This document shows positions 53,174 through 62,528 of a stretch of 64,000 nt of DNA, in pieces; the first letter of the stretch is position 1, and each line of letters opens with the position of its first letter. Under the pieces are notes generated by a model. The model searched no databases and was not told the origin of the DNA. It was given only the letters and a program-made list of their open reading frames with translations. This DNA comes from Anaeromassilibacillus senegalensis (lineage in GTDB: Bacteria > Bacillota > Clostridia > Oscillospirales > Acutalibacteraceae). The stretch spans positions 682,001 through 746,000 of the forward strand of contig NZ_LN868538.1 of NCBI RefSeq assembly GCF_001261775.1, written 5' to 3'. Position numbers and translations under genes: made by a program.

Positions 53174-56100
53174 ATGAGAAAAGGAAAACTGTGGAGACGG
53201 GCGGCCGCCTGTGTCCTGGCGGTCTCCATGCTGTGCAGCATGGCGCTGCCGTCCGCCGCTGCGGTCTCGGAAGCGGACCGGCGGGGAAATGCCAACTATG
53301 TTGCGAATCAGGGGGAACTGCTGGAAACGCCCCTGATCCAGCTGCCGCTGGGCGCGGTCAAGGCGCGCGGCTGGCTGGAAAACCAGCTGCTGCTGCAAAA
53401 GGACAACCTCACGGGCAACATGCACCTCTACAACGATTACAATCAGGAAACCAGCCAGTGGCTGGGCGCTTCAAGCGGCGACGATTGGGAGCGCGGCCCC
53501 TACTACCTGCGCGGACTGGTCGCCCTGGCCTATGAGCTGGACGACGACGGTTTAAAAGCCGAGGCGCAGGAGTGGATCGACTGGGCCATCGAGAGCCAGC
53601 GCGACAGCGGCCTTTTTGGTCCGCGCAACGACAGCTGGTGGTCCCGCATGCCGGTCCTGATGGCCATCCGCGACTACTATGAGGCAACGGAAGCCGCCGG
53701 AGAACCGGACGCGCGCGTGCTTCCCTTTATGGAAAAATATTTCCGCTACCAGCTCAATGAGCTGCCCCACCGCCCGCTGAGCAACTGGGCGGATGCGCGC
53801 GGCGGCGACAATATTGACAGCGTGTTCTGGTTCTATAACCGCGTATACGATCCGGCAAATCCGGACGCCAGCCAATGGCTGCTGGACCTGGGCACCCTGC
53901 TGCTGCGCCAGACAACTAACTGGGAGGACCAGTACAATAACACGACTGTGCGCCAGCACGTGGTCAACACCAGCCAGGGCATGAAGACCCCGCCGGTCTA
54001 CTACCAGCTGGACCAGAGCGAAAAATACCGCACCGCCCTGCAAAACGGTATCTTCAACATGAGCCTGGACCATGGACGCATCGACGGCCTGCCCAACTCC
54101 GATGAAGCCGCGCGGGACAACCGCTCCACCCGCGGTTCCGAAACCTGCGGCATCGTAGAGGGGCTGCTCTCCATGGAAATCGCACAGAAGGTGCTGGGCG
54201 ACGCGTGGATTGGCGACCAGATGGAGCGCCTGGCTTACAACGCGCTTCCGGCGGCCTATACGCCGGATTTCTCCGGGCACACCTATTACGTCCTGCAAAA
54301 CCAGGTGATGGCAACGCTGGGCAACCACGAATTCGACTGCGATCACGGCGACAGCTCCGCGTTCGGCGCGCCGCTGGGTTTTGACTGCTGCTATTCCAAC
54401 TGTCACATGGGCTGGCCGAAATTTGTGCAGAACATGTGGATGGCGACCGCCAATGACGGGCTGGCGCTCGTGGCCTACGGCCCGAACAGCGTCACCGCGA
54501 AGGTCGCGGACGGCAAAACCGCCAAGTTTGTACAGGAAACCGACTATCCGTTCAAGGACGCCGTCCATCTGACCTATAACGGCGACGCGGCGGAATTTGA
54601 ATTGAAACTGCGCATCCCGGCGTGGTGTGAAACGCCCGTTGTAACCGTCAATGGAAACGTTCAGTCCGGCGTCGTTTCCGGCGAATATTTCACCATGACC
54701 CGTGCATGGACGGCGGGCGACGAGGTCGACCTCCGCCTGCCCAGCGAGATTGAAACTTCCACCTGGTACAACGACTCCGTCGCGGTCGAAAAAGGCCCGC
54801 TGGTTTACGGTCTCAAAATCGACGAGGACTGGCGCACCTACGACAGCAACGACGCGCGCGAGCTCAAGGTCGAGCATCAGGAGCAGTCCCCCCTGCGCGA
54901 AATCTTCCCCGCCAGCAAATGGAACTACGGCCTGATCGTCGATGAAGACGACCCGGCATCCAGCTTTGTGATCGAGGAACAGGAAGACGTGGCATTGCAG
55001 CCGTTCAGCACGGACAACGCGCCCGTCGTGCTCAAGGCAAAGGGCCAGATTATCCCGGAATGGCAGCTGGACGGCAACATTGCCGGGCCACAGCCCTACG
55101 GCCCCACCCCCTACGACGAAAGCCTGGTGGAGGACATCGAGCTGATCCCCTACGGCTGCGGCCGTCTGCGCATCACGCACTTCCCGCGCATCGGCGAGGC
55201 GTCGGACACCGTCGTCCGGACCGCAGAGCGCGATTCCAAAACCATTCGCCACAACGGCGTGACTTACCAGGAATTTGACAACGTCGTGGTTCCCACCGCG
55301 GCAAATTATACCCTGCGCGTCGCCGGACAGGGCACGGGCACCATCGTCATCAACGGCAAGTACAGCAGCGCCATCGGCCTTTCCGCCGGCGAAGCGACGA
55401 TTGAAAACCTGAAAAATCTGCTCTCCGGCGGTTTCCGCTTCGACGCGAAGCAGTATAACAATATCCGCTTCACCGGCAATGTGCAGGTTAATGAAATTGA
55501 AGTGACCCCGGTGGACCGCAATATCACGGATATCCAGATCGGTTCTTCCCGCCGCACCGGCGACAGCATCAAAATCACCACCAACCTGGACCCGCAGGAG
55601 ACCCCGTACCGCGTGGTTTACGGCACGGAACCCGGCGTGTACACGCAGACTGCCCGCGGCTTCAGCTCCGGCACGGCAGCTCTCACCGGACTGGACCAGA
55701 CGGCGACGTATTACGCCAAGGTGATCGCGCCCATCGACGGCGTGGAGCGGGAATCTGAAGAGATGGCCTTTGAACCGGCCGCCTCCGGCGGGCTCAAGCC
55801 GAATCCGAACGTACCGGCGGCGACCTACAACGGTTTTAACTCCCTGAATTATATGGAGCAGGACTGGAAACTCTACGATCCGCAGGGCAAGGTCGCGCTG
55901 CAGGCCAGCGAGGATGGCTCCAAAACACAGATCCGCTTTGAAAAAGGCCCGGACGTCAAGGCCGTTCTGAATTTGCAGGATGCGGAAACCTGGGTCGACT
56001 ACGTGGCGGAAGCCGAGCTTTCCGTCGACCTTGTAAACAACAACAACTGCGGCATGATGATCCGCGGCACACAGATCGGCAATGGCCCGGACAACTATCA

Positions 56101-59026
56101 CGGCTATTTTGTCGGCATCGGCATGCTGGATGTTAAAACGCTGCCGGAGACCGGCAAGCCTTACAGAGGCCCCGGCCTGATGATCGGCTTTGCGAACGGC
56201 AACTGGAACGATCTCAAGCCGATGCGCGTCGATATCCAGCCCGGACAAACCTACAAGTTGAAGGTTGTGGTCTACGGCAGCCAGTTCGCGGTCTATCTGG
56301 ACGATGAACTGATTACCACCTTTGAAGACGACCGGTTTGAAAAGGGCACCATCGGCCTGCGCTCTTACAATGAGGCTTTCACCACACACAATGTGACGGT
56401 GCGCCCGATCGAGGAAGCCGACCTGGAGGTCTTCTCCGAAGGCGGCGAAGAGCCCTCCGACTGGCCGCCCTACGTGGAGGCGAATTTCTCCGATGACTTC
56501 GCGGACCCTGACGCTTCCAACGCCAGCTGGGCCAAGGTCGGCGACGCCGGTTTGATTCAAATTGCAGACGGGAAACTTTCTCTTGGCAGAAGCACCAACG
56601 TCAAAGCGACCACGGGCAACGAGGCCTGGAGCGATTTCGCCTATCAGGCGGAGGTACAGATCGGCAACGGCGACGGCAACTCGGGCATAATCTTCCGCAC
56701 CAGCCGGGAAGGCTCCGGCGCGGACAACTACTACGGCTATTACTTCGGCATCAGCGGCAGCAATTACGAAATCGGAAAAGCCAGCAACGGCTGGACCTCC
56801 ATGCGCAATGAATCCTATCCGCTGGATGCGGGCCCGCACACGTTGAAGGTTCTCGCCTATCACAACTACCTGGCTTTCTACATCGACGGCAAGCGCGTCA
56901 CGACCCTGATGGACGACACGCACAAGACCGGCAAGATCGGCCTGCGCGGCTACAACCGCGCCTATGAGGTGGACAATGTAGTGGTTCGCCCGCTGACAGA
57001 CGAGGAGATCAAAGAGATCACCACACAGACTGTGGACGAAAAGGAGATCACCGTCGATTCCTCCTGCAATACCCTGCGCATCTCCTATCCGAAGACCGGC
57101 AACGCCACCAGCTTTAAAGCGCTGGTCGGCACGGAATCCGGCGTGTATACTGATGAATACGTGGACTTCCATTTCAACGGCTACAAGGGCTCCGGCCCCT
57201 TCACCGCGGACAAGACGGCTGTCAGCATCCCGGAACGCGGCACCTACTATGTGAAATTCGTCGGCCTGAACGGCACCAGCACGGTCATGACCTCCAACGA
57301 GGTGGAAATTGCTTCCGATTTCCGCGCCGATACCACCGAGGACCGCAAAACACTGGCGGCCATGCTGGCGGACGCCAAAGCGCTGGACACCTCCGCGTTT
57401 ACCCAGACAAGCCTGGCCCGTCTGGACCGCGCGATCTCCGATGCGGAAGCCATACCGGAAAACGCCAGCCAGATGGACGCCGCCCTGGCAACCCGCCTGC
57501 TCTACTCCGCTATGAACGCCCCGTCCTCCGAGGACTTCACCCCCGTCACCCCGCCGGAAACCAATAAGGTCTCCGTGCGCTATACCGTCAACACCAACCT
57601 CACCGTCAACGGCGTAGAGCAGCCGCTCTCCGATTTGACCGGCTTATATACCACCGAGACGGACGAGGCTTTGACCCTGGTCTTCACCCCAGCCATCGAG
57701 GGCCGCACGCTTCTCTCCGCCGCCTGCAACGGCAAGGACCTTTCCTCCCAGATCGATTTTGACGGCGAGACCGGAGAAAGTGCCTTCACCTATACCGCCA
57801 AGCCGGGCGACGAGCTGCAATTCACCTTTACCCTGGTCAATAAAATGATCCTCCGCCAGATTATCGACACGGCGGAAGCGCTGCAAAACGGACCGGAATA
57901 CGAAGCGGCAATCGGCACGGTCCAGACCGCGTTCGACAACGCGCTGAAAAACGCGCAGGCTGTCTACGCCGACCGGAACGCCTCTCAGGAATCCGTCGAC
58001 CATGCATGGTCCAAAATGCTCAAGTCCATTCACCTGCTGAGCTTCGCGGAAGGCAGCACGGAGGAACTGGAAACCCTGCTGTCCATCGTCGACGCTATGG
58101 ACGAAAACGGCTATACCCCGGCAAGCTGGGCAACCTTGCAGGCCGCGGCGGACGAGGCCAGAACACTGGTCGCCGATCCGGAGCCGCTGAAAGCGGACGT
58201 GGACAAGGCCTACAAAGCCCTGAAAGACGCTTTGATGAACCTCGTTGAGGCGACCAACAAGGAGTCCTTGCAATACTACTTCGACATCGCCTCCGGCATC
58301 GATCTCGACCTGTATCTGGAAGCCGGCAAGGACGCGTTCCGCGCGGCGCTTGCCGACGCGGAAGACGTTCTGAACAATACCAACGCCACACAGGACGAAG
58401 TCGACGCGGCAGCGGCAGCACTCAGCGAAGCCATGGCAAAGCTGCTCCTGATCCCGAATAAGGACGCTTTAAAAGCTTCCGTCGAGAAAGCGGAAACCGT
58501 GGATACCAGCAAGTACACCGCAACAAGCGTCCGCACCTTCCAGAAGGCGCTGGACAATGCCAGAAGCGTGCTGAACAATCCGCAGGCGACCGAACAGCAG
58601 GTACAGTCCGCGGACAAGCAGCTGACCAGCGCACAGAACGCACTGGTGGTAAAAGGCGCCAACAAGAGCGGCGGCAGCAAGACCACCTACACCGCGCCCG
58701 CCAACACCTACGGCGCGGAGGGCACCGCAACCGTCGGTGCAAACGTGGCAAAGGCCGCGTCGGTCATTTCCGACACCACTGTGAACTTCACCCTCAAGAG
58801 AGGCAGCGCGTACTGCTTCAAGATGACCGTGGTCGACGGGAATGGGCAAGCGCCGAGCTTCACGGTGGGCAACGGCAACGCGCTCAAGACCCAGTTTGTC
58901 GCTCAGATCGGCAATGTCTATTATTACAGAGTCTGGGCGGTCGGCGCACCGGGCCAGAGCACTGGTGTGTATACCACACTGGCAGGCAATCCGGCACAGA
59001 AACACTGTACGGTTACAGTTATCTAA
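53174..59026 (+). CDS. large secreted GH127-type glycosidase with jelly-roll and FIVAR modules
   Basis: 1950 residues with a signal peptide (about 1-30). The catalytic part (about 45-560) is GH127/DUF1680-like; the zinc/nucleophile residues of beta-L-arabinofuranosidases align as Glu323-x-Cys325 (SETCGIVEG) and Cys405-Cys406 (FDCCYSNC). An Ig/FN3-like section follows, then two concanavalin-type jelly rolls (about 890-1080 and 1103-1275, both ending GLR.YN), an FN3-like stretch, and several FIVAR-type three-helix modules (about 1555-1830). The unique C-terminus (about 1835-1950) may be for cell-wall or substrate binding. Likely degrades arabinose-containing plant glycans; specificity inferred. 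Confidence 0.88.
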   Translation: MRKGKLWRRAAACVLAVSMLCSMALPSAAAVSEADRRGNANYVANQGELLETPLIQLPLGAVKARGWLENQLLLQKDNLTGNMHLYNDYNQETSQWLGASSGDDWERGPYYLRGLVALAYELDDDGLKAEAQEWIDWAIESQRDSGLFGPRNDSWWSRMPVLMAIRDYYEATEAAGEPDARVLPFMEKYFRYQLNELPHRPLSNWADARGGDNIDSVFWFYNRVYDPANPDASQWLLDLGTLLLRQTTNWEDQYNNTTVRQHVVNTSQGMKTPPVYYQLDQSEKYRTALQNGIFNMSLDHGRIDGLPNSDEAARDNRSTRGSETCGIVEGLLSMEIAQKVLGDAWIGDQMERLAYNALPAAYTPDFSGHTYYVLQNQVMATLGNHEFDCDHGDSSAFGAPLGFDCCYSNCHMGWPKFVQNMWMATANDGLALVAYGPNSVTAKVADGKTAKFVQETDYPFKDAVHLTYNGDAAEFELKLRIPAWCETPVVTVNGNVQSGVVSGEYFTMTRAWTAGDEVDLRLPSEIETSTWYNDSVAVEKGPLVYGLKIDEDWRTYDSNDARELKVEHQEQSPLREIFPASKWNYGLIVDEDDPASSFVIEEQEDVALQPFSTDNAPVVLKAKGQIIPEWQLDGNIAGPQPYGPTPYDESLVEDIELIPYGCGRLRITHFPRIGEASDTVVRTAERDSKTIRHNGVTYQEFDNVVVPTAANYTLRVAGQGTGTIVINGKYSSAIGLSAGEATIENLKNLLSGGFRFDAKQYNNIRFTGNVQVNEIEVTPVDRNITDIQIGSSRRTGDSIKITTNLDPQETPYRVVYGTEPGVYTQTARGFSSGTAALTGLDQTATYYAKVIAPIDGVERESEEMAFEPAASGGLKPNPNVPAATYNGFNSLNYMEQDWKLYDPQGKVALQASEDGSKTQIRFEKGPDVKAVLNLQDAETWVDYVAEAELSVDLVNNNNCGMMIRGTQIGNGPDNYHGYFVGIGMLDVKTLPETGKPYRGPGLMIGFANGNWNDLKPMRVDIQPGQTYKLKVVVYGSQFAVYLDDELITTFEDDRFEKGTIGLRSYNEAFTTHNVTVRPIEEADLEVFSEGGEEPSDWPPYVEANFSDDFADPDASNASWAKVGDAGLIQIADGKLSLGRSTNVKATTGNEAWSDFAYQAEVQIGNGDGNSGIIFRTSREGSGADNYYGYYFGISGSNYEIGKASNGWTSMRNESYPLDAGPHTLKVLAYHNYLAFYIDGKRVTTLMDDTHKTGKIGLRGYNRAYEVDNVVVRPLTDEEIKEITTQTVDEKEITVDSSCNTLRISYPKTGNATSFKALVGTESGVYTDEYVDFHFNGYKGSGPFTADKTAVSIPERGTYYVKFVGLNGTSTVMTSNEVEIASDFRADTTEDRKTLAAMLADAKALDTSAFTQTSLARLDRAISDAEAIPENASQMDAALATRLLYSAMNAPSSEDFTPVTPPETNKVSVRYTVNTNLTVNGVEQPLSDLTGLYTTETDEALTLVFTPAIEGRTLLSAACNGKDLSSQIDFDGETGESAFTYTAKPGDELQFTFTLVNKMILRQIIDTAEALQNGPEYEAAIGTVQTAFDNALKNAQAVYADRNASQESVDHAWSKMLKSIHLLSFAEGSTEELETLLSIVDAMDENGYTPASWATLQAAADEARTLVADPEPLKADVDKAYKALKDALMNLVEATNKESLQYYFDIASGIDLDLYLEAGKDAFRAALADAEDVLNNTNATQDEVDAAAAALSEAMAKLLLIPNKDALKASVEKAETVDTSKYTATSVRTFQKALDNARSVLNNPQATEQQVQSADKQLTSAQNALVVKGANKSGGSKTTYTAPANTYGAEGTATVGANVAKAASVISDTTVNFTLKRGSAYCFKMTVVDGNGQAPSFTVGNGNALKTQFVAQIGNVYYYRVWAVGAPGQSTGVYTTLAGNPAQKHCTVTVI

Positions 59027-59307
59027 TGGCTGTCACTGAAAGCCGTCTCTTTGTGAAAAGAGCTTGAACGTGTCCTGCTTTAAAAAGCTTCTACTGAAAA
59101 GCACCGCAGGTGTGTAAGACACTTCGTGTCCGCGAACGACGTTGAACGTCCACAGCAGCACTGCACAGGGACGATTGGTTCATGAACTCATCGGAAGTGC
59201 AAGCTTACCGCACGGTACAATCGGCTGAAGCAATCTTCTCAAGACCATTTTTCCTAAAAAGGATTTAGACGAAGAAAAAATCCCGTCTTTTTAGTGTGTT
59301 TCATGTA
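59027..59307. other. intergenic region with several small hairpins, no gene seen
   Basis: Short palindromic elements such as GACACTTCGTGTC and GACGTTGAACGTC occur close together (about 59115-59155), but no promoter, ribosome-binding site or known RNA family was identified. Confidence 0.4.
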
Positions 59308-59362
59308 AAAACAGGCCGCAGGCCCAGTACGATTGCTGGACCCGCGGCCTGTTTATATTTTC
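59308..59362 (+). terminator. terminator of the GH127 gene
   Basis: Stem AAACAGGCCGC / GCGGCCTGTTT with an inner CCAG/CTGG pair and a following ATATTTT. Confidence 0.8.
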
Positions 59363-59474
59363 CGCGCGCGTTCAATGCAAAACTGCGTTTGGCTGGCAAA
59401 ACGGTCATGTATGATACGCAGCAAATTTTCATCTGATGGCTTCAACAATCAACCCCGCTGTTTCAAGTGTATGT

Positions 59475-60260
59475 TTACCCACAGCCTTTCTGCGCAGCAT
59501 GTTTTTCGCTGTGGTGCGCATCCTCCCTCTCCATACCATGCTCTTTCTGGCATGTTTCAATTTCACCTTTTATTTGCTCAATGCTGTGATGCTTAAACTC
59601 CGAAAGATCCGCTTCCGGCACAAGCTCCTGAAGCTCCTGCAAATAAAGATATTTACCGGCTGACACCCCGTGTCCATGGGCTCCATTCACGACATCCTCG
59701 TCCACCGCATGATACTCCGCGTGTATCTGCTCTGCGTAAAGGGAAATATGTGAGTCCACCACTGCCTGGAGTTCAGACAGCAGAGACGCCTGCACCTCTG
59801 AATCAGATGCAAAAACGGTCAGCACTACATCTGCATCGGCAGCCAGGTATCCTTTAAGCTCTTCGGCGTTTAACAGATTGGCAAGCGCCTCCTGACAGGC
59901 CACATCCTTGATATCTGTTTCCTCCAGAATCCGTGTCCCTTCCTCATTCAAAGCCGTCGCGGCCACAATACGGTCAAAACGATTTACACTCAGCTCGATG
60001 GAAGGATTTACGTCAAGGCTGACCAGCGCCACCGGTCCAGATAAGAGCTGCTTCCAGATGAAGCCGCCAATCACCAATATAGAGAAGCAAGCTGCCACAG
60101 CTCCCAAAAGCGCCACATGTTTTTTAGAGGGCGCTGCAGAAACCGGCACGGTTTGCCCCACTTTCCAGCCGTTCTTTACATTTACTGTGGCAAAGGAGCC
60201 ATCCGCTTTTAAAAGAATCGCTTTTCGTCCTTCTATTTTAAATACAATACCGGTTTTCAA
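59475..60260 (-). CDS. RsgI-type anti-sigma factor with His-rich C-terminus
   Basis: 261 residues. N-terminal RsgI domain (about 1-45, TGIVFKIEGRKAILLKADG), one membrane helix (about 50-75), then the conserved extracytoplasmic VSLDVNPSIELSVNRFDRIV and a helical region ending in an unusual His-rich, Cys-containing tail (HHSEKHAAQKGCG). I start at TTG 60260 because GGAGGTGAT lies 6 nt before it and the family begins M-x-x-GIV; a GTG three codons earlier overlaps the sigI stop. Holds SigI inactive at the membrane. No sugar-binding module as in cellulosome RsgIs. Confidence 0.88.
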   Translation of the reverse strand: MKTGIVFKIEGRKAILLKADGSFATVNVKNGWKVGQTVPVSAAPSKKHVALLGAVAACFSILVIGGFIWKQLLSGPVALVSLDVNPSIELSVNRFDRIVAATALNEEGTRILEETDIKDVACQEALANLLNAEELKGYLAADADVVLTVFASDSEVQASLLSELQAVVDSHISLYAEQIHAEYHAVDEDVVNGAHGHGVSAGKYLYLQELQELVPEADLSEFKHHSIEQIKGEIETCQKEHGMEREDAHHSEKHAAQKGCG

Positions 60261-60265
60261 TTGAA

Positions 60266-60961
60266 TCACCTCCGCGCGCTCGGCAAAAACGCCTGGATAT
60301 ACGGATAATCTCCGGATAACAACACAACCAACGCAATCAAATATTTTCTATGCTTATCCAGCGTTTTGGGGGAAACAGCAAACCGGGCGGATAAGCTCTT
60401 TTGCGCGATGCGGTGCGTCGTTTTCAATTCACAATACAGCACCGGGGTTGCAACAATTTCGCTTGCCAGCCTGAAACACAGCTCCCGCGATCTTGCCTGC
60501 TTGGGGCAGACACGCGGCAGGTCATTGAAATCGATTCCGAAATCCTTTAATTCCAATGCAAACGCCTCGATTTCCTGCGTCAGAGAGTTCTGTTCCTGCT
60601 CCATATTATACGCCGCGATATAAGCTTCCGCATCTGCCATACAGGCGGATTTTTCATCTTCATTCGCAAACAACGGCACAATTTTATTTTCATACCGCGC
60701 CTGTTTACGACTCTCATCAATCAATCGATTCCGAATGCTGACACTGCAAAACGCCAGAAAATTGCCTTTATCCACCGCATATTGCTGCACACAACCTGAA
60801 AAGGTAAGCATCGCCAGGCTCAGCATATCGTCATATTCCATGTGTATGCCTCGCAGGCGGGAGAGCTGTTTTTTTATAAATGGCAGGTAATTGGCAATCA
60901 ATTGATTCATTTTTCCGCGGTCCTTCTGCGCGGTCAATACATCATCTGCAATTTCGCCCAT
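60266..60961 (-). CDS. sigI: RNA polymerase sigma factor SigI
   Basis: 231 residues. Region 2 (YLPFIKKQLSRLRGIHMEYDDMLSLAMLTF, FLAFCSVSIRNRLIDESRK) and the SigI-specific C-terminal region (SLSARFAVSPKTLDKHRKYLIALVVLLSGDYPYIQAF). Start at 60961 (MGEIADD) behind AGAGGGGAG. The gene is followed by its anti-sigma factor with overlap. Known SigI factors respond to heat or polysaccharides. Confidence 0.93.
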   Translation of the reverse strand: MGEIADDVLTAQKDRGKMNQLIANYLPFIKKQLSRLRGIHMEYDDMLSLAMLTFSGCVQQYAVDKGNFLAFCSVSIRNRLIDESRKQARYENKIVPLFANEDEKSACMADAEAYIAAYNMEQEQNSLTQEIEAFALELKDFGIDFNDLPRVCPKQARSRELCFRLASEIVATPVLYCELKTTHRIAQKSLSARFAVSPKTLDKHRKYLIALVVLLSGDYPYIQAFLPSARR

Positions 60962-60988
60962 ACGTTTCTCCCCTCTCACCCTTTTCTC

Positions 60989-61016
60989 ATTATACCGTTA
61001 ATCAAGGGTTCTGCAA
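60989..61016 (-). promoter_or_regulatory. sigma-A promoter of sigI-rsgI
   Basis: Minus strand TTGCAG (61016-61011), 16 bp, TATAAT (60994-60989), 28 nt upstream of the start. Confidence 0.65.
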
Positions 61017-61124
61017 ATTTTTTCGCACAGCCAATCGAACTTTACGCATTTGCAGCTGTAAAGAAGCAGTCAAAACCGACTTTTGTTGGTAAAAGGAGTA
61101 AAAAATTTTATTTTTATGGTGCCG

Positions 61125-61153
61125 CCCCCATGAATTGGGAACGCCATTTCGTA
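61125..61153 (+). promoter_or_regulatory. possible SigI-type promoter of the His-rich peptide gene
   Basis: CCCCC at 61125-61129 and CGTA at 61150-61153, 43 nt before the start codon. SigI promoters known from Bacillus and Clostridium have a C-rich -35 and a CGAA-like -10; spacing and match here are approximate. Confidence 0.35.
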
Positions 61154-61195
61154 TCTAATGATAGAAACAAAAAATTTAAAGTGAGGGTATGAAAA

Positions 61196-61489
61196 ATGAT
61201 TTACAAAAAAACAGCGTCTATTTTAATTGCTGGTGCTCTGATCGCAGCCATGGGCGCTACATCCGCTTTTGCCGCGGCGTCCACACAAAGCTACCCGGTC
61301 TGCACGGTCAGCGGCTGCACCTTAACCGACGTCCACCAGCATGACGGAATCACCTGCGCGGCACACAGCGTCAACAATGGCCACACTCACCACAGCAGCT
61401 GCAGCCTCTCCGGATGCGACCAAAGCGGAGCGCACGCAAGCCACAGCGGTGGCCATCACAGCCACAAGTCCGGTGGCCATCACGGATAA
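61196..61489 (+). CDS. small exported His/Cys-rich protein
   Basis: 97 residues. Signal peptide (about 1-27, AFAA site). The mature part has repeated Cys-x5-Cys-like pairs (VCTVSGCTL, SCSLSGCDQ), a CAAH element and many His (HTHHSS, HHSHKSGGHHG), giving about 13 His in 70 residues. Looks like a metal-binding peptide; no family recognised. It is divergent from sigI-rsgI and may be regulated by it. ATG at 61196 with GAGGG upstream. Confidence 0.75.
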   Translation: MIYKKTASILIAGALIAAMGATSAFAAASTQSYPVCTVSGCTLTDVHQHDGITCAAHSVNNGHTHHSSCSLSGCDQSGAHASHSGGHHSHKSGGHHG

Positions 61490-61512
61490 TGCTTCCCCGG
61501 CCTGAATAGGAT

Positions 61513-61552
61513 AAACCCCCTCATGTAAGAAAACCACTACATGAGGGGGTTT
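61513..61552 (+). terminator. terminator of the His-rich peptide gene
   Basis: Perfect 15-bp stem (AAACCCCCTCATGTA / TACATGAGGGGGTTT) with a 10-nt loop. Confidence 0.88.
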
Positions 61553-61632
61553 GTCATTAAAAAAAGTCGCGCACATATGAAAGAAAGTCGAAACGAGAAC
61601 GACGTCCCGCCCAAAAGCGGCCGGAATAGATT

Positions 61633-62088
61633 CTAAGGTTCCCTGGTTTGCTGTTTTCGTTTGGCGCGCAGCTCTTTAAAAAAGCTGGAAAGCTCCGCGG
61701 CACACGCCTCTTCCAGTACGCCGCGAACCACCTGCGGCGCATGGTTGTACGGCAAGGCAAACAGATTGACCACCGAACCGCAGGAGCCGGCCTTTCGGTC
61801 CCCCGCGCCGTATACCAGCCGCGGAATCCGCGCGTTGATGATTGCACCCGCACACATGGGGCACGGCTCCAGCGTCACATACAACTCGCACTGCCAGAGC
61901 CGCCAGCCGCCCAGCGCGCGGCATGCGCCGTCAATGGCCTCCAGCTCCGCGTGACAGAGAGCGTTTTTGCCCGTTTCCCGCCGGTTGCGCCCTGTGGAAA
62001 CAATCCGGCCCTCATAGACCACAACCGCGCCAACGGGGACCTCTCCCTCCAGCGCCGCCTGCCGGGCAAGCTCCAGCGCCGCGCGCAT
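61633..62088 (-). CDS. tadA: tRNA-specific adenosine deaminase TadA
   Basis: 151 residues from the first ATG. Zinc/catalytic motif CHAELEAI (His46, Glu48) and PCPMCAGAI (Cys76, Cys79). It converts A34 to inosine in tRNA-Arg. The family N-terminus usually starts a few residues before YMRAALELA; in-frame ATT (62115) or CTG (62112) directly after the cdd stop and GGAGGG would give that start, so translation may begin there by reinitiation. Confidence 0.9.
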   Translation of the reverse strand: MRAALELARQAALEGEVPVGAVVVYEGRIVSTGRNRRETGKNALCHAELEAIDGACRALGGWRLWQCELYVTLEPCPMCAGAIINARIPRLVYGAGDRKAGSCGSVVNLFALPYNHAPQVVRGVLEEACAAELSSFFKELRAKRKQQTREP

Positions 62089-62115
62089 ATAGGTTTCATC
62101 CCGCGTATCCAGAAT

Positions 62116-62517
62116 TCATCCCTCCACCCGGAATGCAAACGGCAGCAATTCCTCGGCATACAGTTTGAACATCCCCTCTGTATCCTCCAAAATTACCGCG
62201 CATTTCGGCGCGTAGTCCAACAAGATCTGCCGGCAGTTGCCGCAGGGTGGGACTACTTCTTCCCCCTGCGCGCCGCGCACCGCCACAATGCAGGTGAACT
62301 CCCGCTGGCCCGCCGTGACCGCCGCGCCAAGCGCCACCTGCTCCGCACAGGCCCCGTGCATGGAATACAGGTTGACGCCGGTAAAGATCTGCCCGTCGGC
62401 GCACCGCACCGCCGCACCGACCGTATGATGAAACTGTTCCGCGTCATAATTGCGCACGATCGCCTCACGGGCACACGCGAGCAACTCGTAATCCGCCGGC
62501 TCCAATTGTTTTTTCAT
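62116..62517 (-). CDS. cytidine deaminase-like protein
   Basis: 133 residues. Zinc site ACAEQVAL (Cys57, Glu59) and PPCGNCRQ (Cys92, Cys95), the cytidine-deaminase set. It salvages cytidine/deoxycytidine; blasticidin-S-deaminase-like proteins share the motifs. Middle gene of a CPBP-cdd-tadA operon. ATG at 62517 behind AGGAGG. Confidence 0.88.
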   Translation of the reverse strand: MKKQLEPADYELLACAREAIVRNYDAEQFHHTVGAAVRCADGQIFTGVNLYSMHGACAEQVALGAAVTAGQREFTCIVAVRGAQGEEVVPPCGNCRQILLDYAPKCAVILEDTEGMFKLYAEELLPFAFRVEG

Positions 62518-62528
62518 AAAAGTTCCTC

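Noticed and set aside
59115..59260. Known structured RNA after the GH127 gene
   Set aside because: Small palindromes occur but no promoter, terminator or family signature supports an RNA gene.
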